A stretch of DNA of 64,000 nt from Argentina anserina (Eukaryota; Streptophyta; Magnoliopsida; Rosales; Rosaceae). Each line of letters opens with the position of its first letter. Position 1 is the stretch's first letter. The notes beneath the pieces are model-generated. The model did no database searches. It saw only the letters and a program-made list of their open reading frames with translations, and was not told the DNA's origin. This document shows, in pieces, positions 11,346-22,372 of this stretch. The translations under genes were made by a program, and so were the position numbers. The stretch is taken from the NCBI RefSeq assembly GCF_933775445.1, contig NC_065878.1, forward strand, positions 3,184,001 to 3,248,000. The letters are read 5' to 3'.

Positions 11346-12229
11346 GCGATAAAAACTAGAAAATTTCTAACCCTAACCCTAACGGCTACAAAGGTTGGCA
11401 CTTAGCCCATTCGAAAAAAAAATAACCCGAGAAAACTGAACTAGACCAGTTGCTCATGCCGGTCATACCATTCATTTTAGGAGATTTTGATAGGCTGGTC
11501 CCAAGCCTTTAAATTTTTGCGGGAAAAGAAATCCGAAAGCCCAAACATATACAGGTCTCTATATTATTGTGTTATATATCGAGCTTACTATGTTACTATA
11601 GAGTATATTGTAGCTGACTATAGGTACAGAAAAGTCAAAAAACCTATTTCCCTTTCTGCCTCCGTCTCACTTTCTCAGATTCTTAGTCTCAAAAAACTCT
11701 ATTCAAAGAAAATTGAGCCTCCGACCAAATTCGAAAATCAGTACTGACTGGCAACTCCGAGCCTCTGACCGTCGCTCACCAGACCGCCATCTCTTTGTTG
11801 ATTGAGTAAGTTTGATAAACCCCATTTGAATGTTCCATTGTGTTTGATAAATTTGAATATTCATCATATTGATTTTTGATTGATTTTCATTGTGTTTGTT
11901 GATTTGGTAAAGGAAATATTGTTCTTCAGTTCGATTTGTTCCATTTGGTAATGGAATACTTCTGTATATTGTAGCCTTGTAGGATTTGTAAAGAGCCAGA
12001 GAGCCAAAGATGTCTATCTCATCTTATTCTGACAATTTGATTTGTTTTGTTTTTGCATCTTGGGACAATGATAATGATGTAGTGGAGATGTAGTAATTAG
12101 AAGTAGTCCAAACTGATACGGTGAATGATTTAGTTGTTGTCTCTGAGCCTGGGAATGAGAACAAGGAACCTAAAAACTCCAATGGAGGAATTGGAGGGTA
12201 TAGTAGAAGCACCAACAATAACTTATACT
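11346..12229. other. Spacer and possible hAT leader
   Basis: Contains AACCCTAACCCTAAC at about 11371 and short open frames with no family match. The part after about 12000 may belong to the decayed hAT gene, because acidic and Ser-rich fragments precede the BED finger, but frames are broken throughout. Confidence 0.35.
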
Positions 12230-15200
12230 TCTCAAGGTGTGTCTAAAAGAAGATAAAGGGCTGGTGCTGCTACGGTGACATTAGACTAACATCAATGGTA
12301 TGAAATCATTTCGAGAAGTACAAAAAAAACCTATACACTAAAAGATATGTCAAGAAGCATTATGGTGGTCATGAGGACTGTGTAACTTGTATACAATGTG
12401 GCGGTGATTTCAAAGTAGATTCGACCTTCAATGGTACGTACTAGCACCTTGAAGAGGCATATTCATAATGTGTGCAAGATGTATTCGAGTAGAGAAAGAG
12501 TTGAGGATGATGAAGAAGGTCAGCAACATTTGGTTGGGGATGGTGGAGATGATCCTAATCTCGTCCAAAAAAAGTCATGGTCTATTGATCGGTGTACAAC
12601 AACTGCTTGTGAGATGCTTGTTATTGATGAATGATCATTAGGCAAGTGGAGAGTGAAGGTGATCAACGTAAATTTGTCTATGTTTTTAGGACATTACTCT
12701 CTACATTTTGGCATGTTATTTCCCGTATCTTTATCAATTTGACTTACTTTTGCGTTTTAGGTTTTTAAGAGTGAAAAAATCGACAAACAAAATGACAGGA
12801 GAAGAGAGGCCGTGCAAGAGCCGGTAATCCAAGTTTAGGTAGGAAACCTTTTCCTAGTTGGATAAGGAGAGTGAATGAGGCCGAGAGAATGAAGCCATCG
12901 CGAAAAGAAAAGTCCAAATTGGATTAAGAATGTGAAATCCATGTCCAAGAAGGAACCCTAAGTCGATTGGGGAAGTTTTCTTGTGTGGATTTGTTATGGA
13001 TTGGATGAGATGATTCTAGAAGATCACAAGAGCTATAATCGGTGGATAAAGCCCAAATACTTTAGGATTTGAATAAGAGGTCGGCATATAAGGAAAAGGA
13101 AGTTGAATCCAAGTCATACAAGGAGATCTAATTGCATATGGAATGGATCAAGTCCTAGAAGGAAAAGGAAAAGGTTATGATGCATCAAAGATGTTGTTTC
13201 CCTTTAGGATTTGGATTCTACTCTCTTATGATTGGTTGAAGATTTTTTAGAGAAAGGGTATCTATGATTGCCGTCCTCTATCTATAGGAGACAAGAGGGA
13301 TGGGTTTTGCATCACAACTTTTCAAAAACACATAGCTCACACTCATTCCTTCCCTTTGCTTTAACCTTGTGATTCAACCCTTGGTGATCAAGAGACCTTT
13401 CGACAAGAATCCATAACCATCATCATCACCGATTTTACCTCTTTGTTCTAGTGATGAATTACAAAGTTGTAATTCCTTATTCTTTGTCGAATTATTTGTG
13501 GTTTTATATAATCGATTTCTTTTTAGAATTTGTTCTTTGGTTATTTCGATTTCATGTTAGATAGAAGTAGGATTTTGCTTTTTACGATTTCTATATGTCT
13601 AGGTTTTTAGGATTCTTGATTTATAACGTGGCTTATGCATACATGACTGAAAGTTTCTATGGATGATTTATCTTTACGTTGAGTGATTCTAGAATGCATG
13701 CTAGGGTTATTTGATTCGTATTGCATCTAGTATTGAGATAACACGAGAGTGAGTCTTAATATCAGACATTGTTTCATAAGTCAGAGATTGAGTTTTGTGT
13801 TATTCGGTCCAACTTCAAAGTTCTTTATACGTTGGTTGTGTTTAGATTAGTGAAGTCGGGATTCATCTAGTCTATGCATGATTGATAGGAGATTATGGTC
13901 ATAGAGGATATGTTTGTTCATATAAGAAAGTGACTTAAAAGAGTTGACTGTCCCTTAATTGGGCGTACACCTTCATCTTGACCGAATATGATGTTTTACA
14001 TATGTATTCCAAACATGTTATAAATAGAGTACAACCGACATGAACATATAGATCGTACTTGCATCTTTCTTATATATTCATCTTTACTATGAACTTGTGT
14101 GATTGTTAGTTGTCGATCAGAATCAAATTGTAAATCTCATATACTTGTATATTGTATATTTTGTATAGTGAATGTGAGTTGATTAGTTTGTTGAAGCACC
14201 CTTAAGTCTTGTTTGTGAATGATAAAACCCGTGCTTACTCTTACTACATTGATAAGGTTTTCTAAATTGAGAAGTCTTATATGTCTAGTGTGTCTATGAC
14301 GTCATTAGAATGGTTTAGGCATTTTCGCATAGTGAGTGTCCTTGAACCACCTTCTAGAAGAACAATAGTAAAGTGCTTCTAGAAGTTGTATGATGAGAAG
14401 AAGTTGGGCTGAGGAAAGTTCTTAGAAGTCATCGAGTTTGCTTGACAACAAATACATGGACTAAAGTGCAGAATATCAATTATATGGTGTTGATAGCACA
14501 CTTAATAGATGCTGGTTGAAATTTGCACAAGAGGTCCATAAATTTTTGTGTACTTCCCAATCACAAAGGCACAACTATTAAGAGGATTTTAGATTCTTGT
14601 TTGTTGAGATGGAGCATAGATAAAGTGTTGACTCTCTCAGCTGATAATGCAAGTGCTAATAAATTGGCAATAGAGTACATCTAAGGGAAAATGGCTGGAT
14701 AAAAAACCCCACAAGTGTTTGATGGAAAGTACATTCATGTGAGGTGCTTGGCTCACATTTTGAACATCATAGTGAGGCTGGTTTGTCTATCAAGAAAAAA
14801 ATATTGCTGCATTTAAGAATGTAGTGATGTATATTAGAAGCAGCTCTAATAGATTAGATGTCTTCAAGTTTGTGTGGAGAAGGAGATATTAAAAAGGAAT
14901 ATAGAGAAAGAAGTCAAAAACTACTGGCGTTGTATCTTATAACAAGATGGAACTCCATGGAATTCCTTTTTTTCAATGATTCTATGGATGTGATGCCAGC
15001 TTTTGAGGGGATGGATAGGGAGGAAATGAACAAGTGCAAAAATTATTTTGATAAAAATGAAAAACCTGTGGAGTAAGATATGTTGTTATGAGACCACGAG
15101 AAACAAGAAAAAAAGTTGGATCGACCACCTACTGAAGAGGATTGAGACAAAACTGTAATTTTAGTGAAGCTCTTGAAGGTATTTTGCGGAAGAAAATAGA

Positions 15201-15240
15201 ATTATTCAAGGAAATATGACTATTTCAAAGCTACCAAGAT
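12230..15240 (+). pseudogene. hAT (BED finger) transposase pseudogene
   Basis: The first block shows a BED zinc finger: C-x2-C in CVTCIQCGG near 12379 and TSTLKRHIHNVC near 12442, with a frameshift between them. After an insertion, the catalytic region follows: EPPSRRTIVKCF, then TNTWTKVQNINYMVLIAHLI, HKRSINFCVLPNHKGTTIK, LSADNASANKLAIEYI, VRCLAHILNIIVR, TRWNSMEFLF and RPPTEED. These are the ordered motifs of plant hAT/RICESLEEPER-type transposases. Several stops and frame changes make it non-functional. Terminal inverted repeats were not found. Confidence 0.85.
12660..14307. mobile_element. LTR-like insertion (about 1648 bp) splitting the hAT pseudogene
   Basis: The insert runs from TGATCAACG to GACGTCATTA and is flanked by GAAGG on the left and GAATG on the right, a near-match target duplication. 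Removing the insert plus one duplication restores the reading EGFRHF expected of hAT transposases at this point. It has no ORF. Length and TGAT start fit a solo LTR, but the right end reads ATTA instead of ATCA. Confidence 0.55.
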
Positions 15241-15840
15241 ATTCATTTTAGATTCAACCAAAGGAATATGATTATTCCAAATTTCCAATTACAAGAAAGT
15301 AGAAGAACATTAGATATATTGACAAAGCAAAATGAAAGAATGTGAGGAGTAACCCATGTTTTAATTAATATGTACAACAATTACATAGGCTCCTCAAGAA
15401 TACAAGGAGTCCTGAACTTGTTAGGCTTTGAATTCAAAATAAAAAAGGAAAAAGAAAAAAAGATTGATTGAAATTTAATTTCAGAAAATAATAAATGTAT
15501 TATTATAGAGGTGATTGTGGTTAGAAGGGAAAAAGTAAATAGACACAAGTCATTGACATATGTGGGTGGGGATGAAAGTAGGAAACTCAAGATGGGAAGT
15601 AAATTTGCTTCCAGTAGCTAGGTGATACGTCTTGTTATGTCCCTATCATGGGCATTATCTGAACTTCAATTTATTAGTGATGCTGTTGACACCAAAAGAA
15701 AACCATGCACCCCCACAATTTTTATTGTTTGGAATGCAAGGGGCGTTAGTAGGGAAAAAGGGTCTAAGCACGGCATACCAATTTTATTAGTGGAGATAGA
15801 TAATTGATTTGATTAGGTAGCCTAATAATAAATAACGACA
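15241..15840. other. AT-rich spacer, nothing recognised
   Basis: Short open frames at 15381-15590 (minus) and 15622-15807 (plus) show no family features. Confidence 0.4.
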
Positions 15841-16320
15841 TTTATCCATACTAACAGGCTTACCCGCGGAACTTGAGTGCAAAAAAACTATCACGTTCTC
15901 CTCAATCTCTTATTCCCACAATCTCATTTCTCAGTTTAACATTTTTTTTATATTTACTATAATATCTCTCTTGTTTTCCTGTCAATAATAACCTACACAT
16001 GGATAGATTTGGTGGTTCACTTTTTTGTGAATCTTTGGGTGCCCCCTTTACAGTAATAGCCTCGTACCCGTGCGATGCACCCGTTCTAATCGCACGAGTT
16101 TGTAAAATTTTATTTGAAGTGTATTACTAAAACATAATCCTTTTATGTAATTTGTTTCATACGAATGATAGTTTTGATAAAATACATTGGTGAAATATTT
16201 GTATTTTTACAATATTGTCCTTCTGTCTATATGTGAGGATAAAATTATAGATGGACAAGTTTGACAGTTCACAATTTGGTGAAGCTTTTGGGTACTCCAT
16301 TTATAGTAGTAGAGATAATA
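15840..16320 (-). mobile_element. Two abutting Helitron-like remnants
   Basis: On the minus strand, 16320 starts TCTCTACTACTATAAATGGA, close to the Helitron 5' end at 1166. It runs to a GGTGCATCGCACGGGTACGAGG terminus near 16062, which matches the hairpin-bearing 3' ends of the copies near 1 kb. Immediately beyond, TATTACTGTAAAGGGGGCAC starts a second copy of the same 5' sequence (homologous over about 50 bp). The ends are degraded and no clean CTRR is present. Confidence 0.45.
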
Positions 16321-16504
16321 AAGATATAATTATTTCATCTTAATAAAAAAATAATCTTGCAAACTGACTAGGTTATATACACCCATTTATGAATGAACTT
16401 AGGTTAACTTTTGCTACCCCAAAATAAAAAGAAAGTATATGTCCAGTTGAACAAGAACTTTATGCAAAATTAATATATAAAGTGTAGCTACTTCTAAGCT
16501 CTAA

Positions 16505-16970
16505 CAAATTAGTCTACTGTTTAACCTCGATAAATGAATATATGATAAATTAATAATTTCGATTAAATAATAATTTTTTCAAGTCCCAGTGTATATTACT
16601 AAGAACCTTGTTAAATGTATAAGATAATAATATTTTTTTAATTTCTTTTATGTCCCAATGGATATATAAAGTAATAATTACCTAATTAAGACTTAAAACT
16701 ATCACTAAAAAGAATTAATAATTGATCTAATACATAAAAGAGATAGTAAATAAAATTCATATTATAAATGAAGGCAAATAATTATTTAAAATTACTTTTA
16801 CGCATCACATTATACTAAATATGAAAAGTACATAAATAGCATAATTATAAATAGATATAGTAGTCAAAGTTAAAAAAGTTAGTAATAACAACAAAACTCT
16901 CTATATAATAATAATTTATTTATTTATCGTTCATTTTTTTTATGATATAATAATTTGTCTAAAGTAATAA
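16505..16970. mobile_element. AT-rich element, copy 1 (unclassified)
   Basis: A very AT-rich block containing ACTAAGAACCTTGTTAAATG and TATGTCCCAATGGATATATA. The same landmarks, inverted, occur at 49880-52300, where the block is split by a solo LTR. That shows this is a dispersed repeat. Internal (A/T)ATAATAA runs make the ends hard to place. Confidence 0.5.
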
Positions 16971-17248
16971 TTTTCCACCATCTCAACATTATTCATTTTA
17001 CTTAAACAATCACAAACATGAGCACTCATGATAAATCAAAGTAAAGGAAAGTAAAACAGCTGCTTTGATTGCCTGCAGTGAGCTGAGTGGCCTTTGGAAA
17101 ACTAATATGGAGGTTGAATTGAACACGCAAATCTCGTTAGCATCATAAACCGTTGGAGTGGATGAAAAGGATTGTCATTTCTCCTCCAAACCTAAGAGAA
17201 ATAGTGTAAATAGTTTCATTTATTCATGTATCCATCAATTAAAGAGAA

Positions 17249-17464
17249 TTAGCGACCACTGCGCGCCATATGATGGTGATCTGGAACTAGTGGCAAGGGA
17301 GACATTGCGAGAAATACAAGCACTGCCATGATCAAAACCGGAACAATTAGAAGGATCAAAGGAGGCGGTGACAGCGGTGGCAAAAACAGCGGTAGCACCA
17401 CGAGAAACACTGTCAAAACTAATAAAACAACGACACTGATGGTTCTAAAGCTGCACCTTAACAT
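17249..17464 (-). CDS. ARGOS/OSR-type organ size related protein
   Basis: The 71-residue protein has two hydrophobic helices (about residues 9-27 and 36-54) joined by the proline turn LPPLSPPP at 28-35. That is the hallmark OSR domain of ARGOS, ARGOS-LIKE and OSR1. Family members sit in the ER membrane, promote cell proliferation or expansion and dampen ethylene signalling. It is shorter than ARGOS or ARL and closest in size to OSR1, with almost no N-terminal extension. The start is fixed by an in-frame TGA directly before ATG 17464. A single exon fits the family. A TATA box lies about 240 bp upstream (17703-17713), and an AUG-stop minimal uORF touches the main start. Confidence 0.78.
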   Translation of the reverse strand: MLRCSFRTISVVVLLVLTVFLVVLPLFLPPLSPPPLILLIVPVLIMAVLVFLAMSPLPLVPDHHHMARSGR

Positions 17465-17470
17465 TCACAT
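17465..17470 (-). promoter_or_regulatory. AUG-stop minimal uORF abutting the ARGOS-like start
   Basis: The minus strand reads ATG-TGA-ATG, so a start codon followed at once by a stop directly precedes the main ATG. AUG-stop elements are known to stall ribosomes in some plant leaders; function here is inferred. Confidence 0.5.
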
Positions 17471-17702
17471 CGATTCAGAAACATCAACTCACTGATATGC
17501 ATGATCTCGTTTACGCAACCCATGTATTCATTCACTAATCACTACATATATATATCGATGGTAGTGTGTAGCTGAGTGACTTGCTAGTCAAGAAGATGAG
17601 GAGTTATTTACATACGAAAAGAATATGTATTAGAAATAAGATCATCGATAAGAAGAGGAATGAAGAAGAGAAAAGGAATTGAGATAAGAGAGTGAGGAAT
17701 AT

Positions 17703-17713
17703 GATATATATAA
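17703..17713 (-). promoter_or_regulatory. TATA box of the ARGOS-like gene
   Basis: On the minus strand the sequence is CTTATATATATCA, in an otherwise mixed context and about 240 bp before the start codon. This would give a leader of about 200 nt. Confidence 0.5.
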
Positions 17714-18215
17714 GCCGGAACTTGGTGGAGTCTGCTGATAGAAATTAAGAGTTTGGCCTCTTCTCGATCGCTATGCTCGGTTCACCCAACCTAAACGTAT
17801 TTTACTTGTAAATCAATAACTAATGATTATTTCATTCGATTCATTGAGCGTGGTCATGATATTTGCCAAAAACATATCGTTTCTTTTTCTTTTTAATATT
17901 GTCTGTCTTTTCCTTTTGTAATTATCCTTTAGAAACTGTTCTTGCAAGTAGGATTTAATTTTTGCTTACCCCTCTCTTGGGGTCATATTACAACCCAATG
18001 AGATGTTGCCATCCAAAGAGAGCTCAAACTATAGTTAACTTACCATAAGAATAATTAAAATAAAATTATTACCAGAAAAGTAAAAGATAATTTAATATTA
18101 TTAATTAAATTACAGCATTTATTGATTATAAAACCATTCATCTTCATCTTAATAAACAAAGCCGTGCTCAATGGAGCTTTTTCCATTCGGCTTCTTCAAT
18201 CTTTTCTCCCTCCCT

Positions 18216-18680
18216 CTATCTTTCTTCTCTTCTTTTTTTTTTGAAATGGGCTAGACTGACAGCCCTCACGCCGTATCCAATAATAAAGCTGAAGAATACA
18301 TGGGGGAGGGGGACATTAAGCCTAAACCTCATACTGTAAGAACATCCTAAAATAATATCAGGCGTTTCTACATAACTTATGCACTCTAACAAGCACCATT
18401 TAGCAAGAAGTGCAACATTGGCAACTCCATTTGCTTTACATAATCGGCGACATATTTGAAAGAAACTGCTTGCGCAGAGCCATACATTGCTATGTCTATC
18501 AACTTTCACACTATGTTGTCACTGGAAAACATTACCAGTGACACTAAGTTTCATCCTGCCACTAGGAGACTGCGACCATTTGACGAAGCAAAGAACTCAC
18601 CGCCTCATTAGAGCAGACATAGCATGCTGCATGCACCTTCCGGGACATAACCCACTTCTTATTGAAAACAACAAATAACA
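18216..18680 (-). pseudogene. RNase H-like (RVT_3) fragment of a LINE
   Basis: On the minus strand WSQSPSGRMKLSVTGN (the usual W-x-P-x-G-x-K-L start) is followed, after frame breaks, by KANGVANVALLAKWCLLE and YVETPDIIL. These match the C-terminal helix and tail of the RNase H-like domain in plant non-LTR elements. The upstream reverse transcriptase is missing and frames are broken. Confidence 0.6.
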
Positions 18681-18689
18681 AATATTTCA

Positions 18690-19370
18690 AAAATAAAGTA
18701 AAATAAATATGCCTTAAGTAGGCTATTTTCCTTTCCCCAGGTCAGGCCCAAGTCAAGGCTCATGAGAAGGGAGACACCACCTCTGCCAACCGAGACCTGA
18801 CGATCACAAGTCCACGCCGCCACACCAACCAGGACGCCCTCTCACCCTCTATGTCCCCAAGCTCGCGGGATGGCCCAACCCTAGCCACAGAGATCAGGGC
18901 CCAAACCAGATCGAGGATATGTTCATATCAGATCGGTAGGAAGTTGCTAGGATTCGAAACCAAAATCGCACCCAAGAAGAGAAAACCCTGATCGGAGGTC
19001 GCTGAATCTTCGATCCGCCGTCTTCCATGGTACGACGGGAGCATCGCCATGCTCGACAGTCTCTCCCTCTCCTCACCACATATATCACTGTCGCTGGACA
19101 ACTCCTCCACGCCACAAAAGAGCCCGACACCCAGCCTCACACATGAAGCAACTAGGCTTGTCCGACGACGGCGAAGAGCTCACCGCCGGACAGGGAAGGG
19201 AAGGGAACTGGTTTTCTCTTGCTAGGGTTTTTTTCTTTCTTCTCATCTTTATTAACAGAGTGGTGGATCTCCATCTTTTAGTATATTATCAAAGGTTGGT
19301 ACTTCTTGTTGTTCATCTCTCTCGCCCTTTTTTTTTTGTTGCATAAACTAAACAGACTATTAGGGTATGA
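18690..19370. other. GC-rich tract without a supported gene
   Basis: A C-rich segment with short overlapping frames on both strands, ending in a T-rich stretch after GCTAGGGTTTTTTT. It resembles the leader of a retroelement but shows no diagnostic domain. Confidence 0.35.
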
Positions 19371-19573
19371 ACTGGGGAGAAAAGATTTGTTTGGGTTGAA
19401 TCCATCGATCGATCTTCCTTAGGACCCCATCTTTATGATATTTTTTTTCCAAATTGTTCAAAGAATGCTCTATAAATTTCATAGTTGCTCTATGTACTTA
19501 ATTAATATAATGCAAATATTAATTATTCAATGTTTGCCTCATATGATAGATTTCGTATTGAGATATTGCATTC

Positions 19574-19987
19574 ATGGACAATGAAGACAATGGATCTTGT
19601 GAAGATGAGTACAGGGGATACGAAGATAATGCGATATTTGGTGAGACTAATGAGGTAGCGGAATATGATTCTGACGAAGTTAGTGATGATACATAAGACC
19701 TTAGCAATGATGAATATTTGGATGTTGAATTAGAAAATTGAAGTAATTTGGATGGTAAGGAGGATGATGAATACTTGGATGTTGATCTAGAAAATTTAAG
19801 TAATGTGGATGGTAAGGAGGAAGCCGAAGTTACAAATATCCTGATTCTTGGTATGGCTTTTGAAAGTGATCAAGATGCTTACGATTATTACAATTCATAT
19901 GCTAGAGTTGTCGGGTTTAGTGTGCGAAAGAAGAGAAGCATCACATTCAAGAACAGTAAAGTCATACAAAGAGGAAAAATATGGTAG
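19574..19987 (+). pseudogene. FAR1-related N-terminal fragment
   Basis: From ATG 19574 the frame encodes an acidic leader with near-repeats of DEYLDV(E/D)LEN. It then reads [18 protein letters not shown] and [11 protein letters not shown], the opening of the FAR1 DNA-binding domain of FHY3/FAR1-type, MULE-derived transcription factors. In-frame stops at 19694 (TAA) and 19739 (TGA) and a final TAG at 19985 cut it off before the Cys/His zinc ligands. The rest of the gene is absent. Confidence 0.75.
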
Positions 19988-20693
19988 TGTTAATGAGTTT
20001 TTGCTTTGGACAGTAGCATAAGATCGAACAGATGGTTCTGGACAAGGGATCGATTCAAATTGGGTTTATGAATGAGTTTATTAATATAAATACTGAAATT
20101 TAATTAATAATAATAAAGTATCTTTTACTTTTATGACAATAATTTTAATTAAATAGCTTATAAATTCCCTTACTCAATGAATGTGTAGTTGTTGTAATGG
20201 AAACGAGGGTTTTATAATATATATTGTGGTGATCTTGTGTTTAAACACAATTGCATCTATGTGTTTTATTTTTTATTTCATTCTATTTTCTATTTTTTCT
20301 TTATGTTTTCTAGCTTTACACTTTTTTTATTATTATTTTCACCCTATACTCACTATCAACTTTATCTCTGAATTTCATTAATCATATGAAAAATATGTTG
20401 TACGATATATTATAAATGAAATTGGGTGATATATTATTTCATGTACTAGTAATTTTTAACGAATAAAACTATTGGAAATATATTTGGCGATAATGAACCC
20501 AATTTTCAGTGTTCGCCTCAGGACCAGCCCTGTGTATAGGCGGTACATTCTGGTTCGTGCACCTATGCTGGATGATTAGTTTGGTTTTACTTTTACTAGA
20601 CTCGATGGGTCTAAATTATAAACTGGGTGAGTGTGTTACTGATCGACGTGCTAACATAACCGAGATGTATGACTTTCTGATTTTATAACTAAA

Positions 20694-20734
<41 letters not shown>

Positions 20735-20977
20735 ATTCACCAAATTCTTTAGGAATAATAGAAATGGTTTAGGGCTTGAACTAGTCAATCAGCATTTGCC
20801 CGACATTTTGTGGGAGAAAGGCCAAAGTTTTTGGAGCAACCTACGGCTTTTGATGGAGACCTTAGGATTCGGCGCTTCATATTGAACAAGTGCTATCAGT
20901 AAATAAGTTGTTTGGTAAATTTTAGATAAAACTGTTGTGAAAATGTTTATTGATAAAAAAGACATGATTTTATTTTA
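19988..20977. other. Spacer with a (TA)n run
   Basis: AT-rich DNA with a (TA)n microsatellite at about 20696-20731. No gene or element termini were recognised apart from the 9-bp target duplication at 20969-20977. Confidence 0.5.
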
Positions 20978-21344
20978 GGGCTTCTTATAAAAAAAATCAC
21001 TTTTGATATTTGAAATTAGAAAAAAATCTAGTAAGATTATAAAAAAACGCAGATGGTTAAAAACCTTAAAAGCGTTGCCCACAATTTTGTTAAAAATTAC
21101 ATGATGCCTCTGCTATTAATTTACGAAGAATGCTACTCTGAGCTACCCACCCAAACTCTCACAATTCCAGATCGGGTTTCAAACCCTCTTGCTCCTAGAA
21201 GAAAAAAATCCATCCCAACCTCCACTATCACCTCTGACATCGATTCTCCTCCCCCTTCGGCTTCTTGGTCAAGAAGGTCACCTTCGACTCATCCTCATTT
21301 ACCTTCACCTTTAATTGGTCATCTCAATCTGGCTCGCGTCGCAG

Positions 21345-21496
21345 GGAATTGTGGTGACCATCATTACTTACCATTTTCAATCATGGGTGATCGAGAAGAA
21401 AGATCCGGTTTTCTTGGCTATGTCCACGCCATTGGTGTTGGTCATCACGCTCTTTGCTTCTGTACTTCTCCTGGGAGAAATCACTAGTCTGGGAAG
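21345..21496 (+). pseudogene. Captured exon of a WAT1-related (EamA/DMT) transporter
   Basis: A single 152-bp exon is bounded by an AG acceptor (GCGTCGCAG) and a GT donor (GGTATAC). It encodes GIVVTIITYHFQSWVIEKK, then PVFLAMSTPLVLVIT and LLLGEITSLG. This is a membrane segment pair of the second EamA domain of plant WAT1-related/UMAMIT transporters. The flanking exons of the parent gene are absent and the copy lies inside a Mutator-like element. It is open throughout, so capture may be fairly recent. Confidence 0.72.
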
Positions 21497-21518
21497 GTAT
21501 ACGGTTGTGACAATGTTT

Positions 21519-22372
21519 AATTGACAGAGGTTGTGACAGTGGGTGTAAATAGAGTGTGATAGCAGTTGTGACAGTGTCTGACAGCTTCTGTGACAGTGGG
21601 TGTGATAGGAGGTGTGACAGGAGGTGTGACAGTTAGTGTAATATGTAGTGTGATAGTAGTTGTGACAGGTAGTGTGACAGTGGTTGTGACAGGTAGTGTG
21701 ACAGAAGTTGTGACAGTGGGTGTAAATAGATAGTGTGATAGCGGTTGTGACAGTGTCTGTGACAGGATCTGTGACATGCCGAGAGGAAATGTGGAAATAT
21801 GTGAAATTTTGTTAAAATTCAAATGAGATTGGTATGACAGTGGGTGTGACCATAAGTGTAAATAGATAGTGTGACATCTTCTGTGACAGTGAGTGTGATA
21901 GGAGGTGTGACAGGAGGTGTGACAGTTAGTGTAATAGGTAGTGTGATAGTGGTTATGACAAGTAGTGTGACAGGGGTTGTGACACTGGGTGTAAATAGAT
22001 AGTGTGATAGCGGTTGTGACAGTGTCTGTGACAGGATCTGTGACATGCCGAGAGGAAATGTGGAAATATGTGAAATTTTGTTTAAATTCAAATGAGATTG
22101 GTATGACAGTGGGTGTGACCGTAAGTGTAAATAGATAGTGTGACATCTTCTGTGACAGTGGGTGTGATAGGAGGTGTGACAGTTAGTGTAATAGGTAGTG
22201 TGATAATGGTTGTGACAAGTAGTGTGACAGAGATTGTGACACTGGGTGTAAATAGATAGTGTGATAGCGGTTGTGACAGTAGGTGTGACAGCGGTTGTGA
22301 CAGTGTCTGTGACAGCGGTTGTGACAATGTCTGTGACAGGAGCTGTGACATGCTGAGAGGAAATGTGGAAAT
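21519..22372 (+). repeat. TGTGACAG minisatellite with higher-order units
   Basis: Dozens of variants of an irregular 12-20 bp unit share the core TGTGACAG. They are organised into larger repeats that end with GAGAGGAAATGTGGAAATAT and ATTCAAATGAGATTGG. The latter marker recurs at about 21825, 22094 and 22399, giving units of about 269 and 305 bp. Long minus-strand open frames through it (Thr/Val/Cys/His-rich) are repeat artefacts. Confidence 0.9.

Noticed and set aside
11371..11386. AACCCTAACCCTAAC as an interstitial telomere
   Set aside because: Only about two units; common in plant leaders and too short for a telomeric tract.
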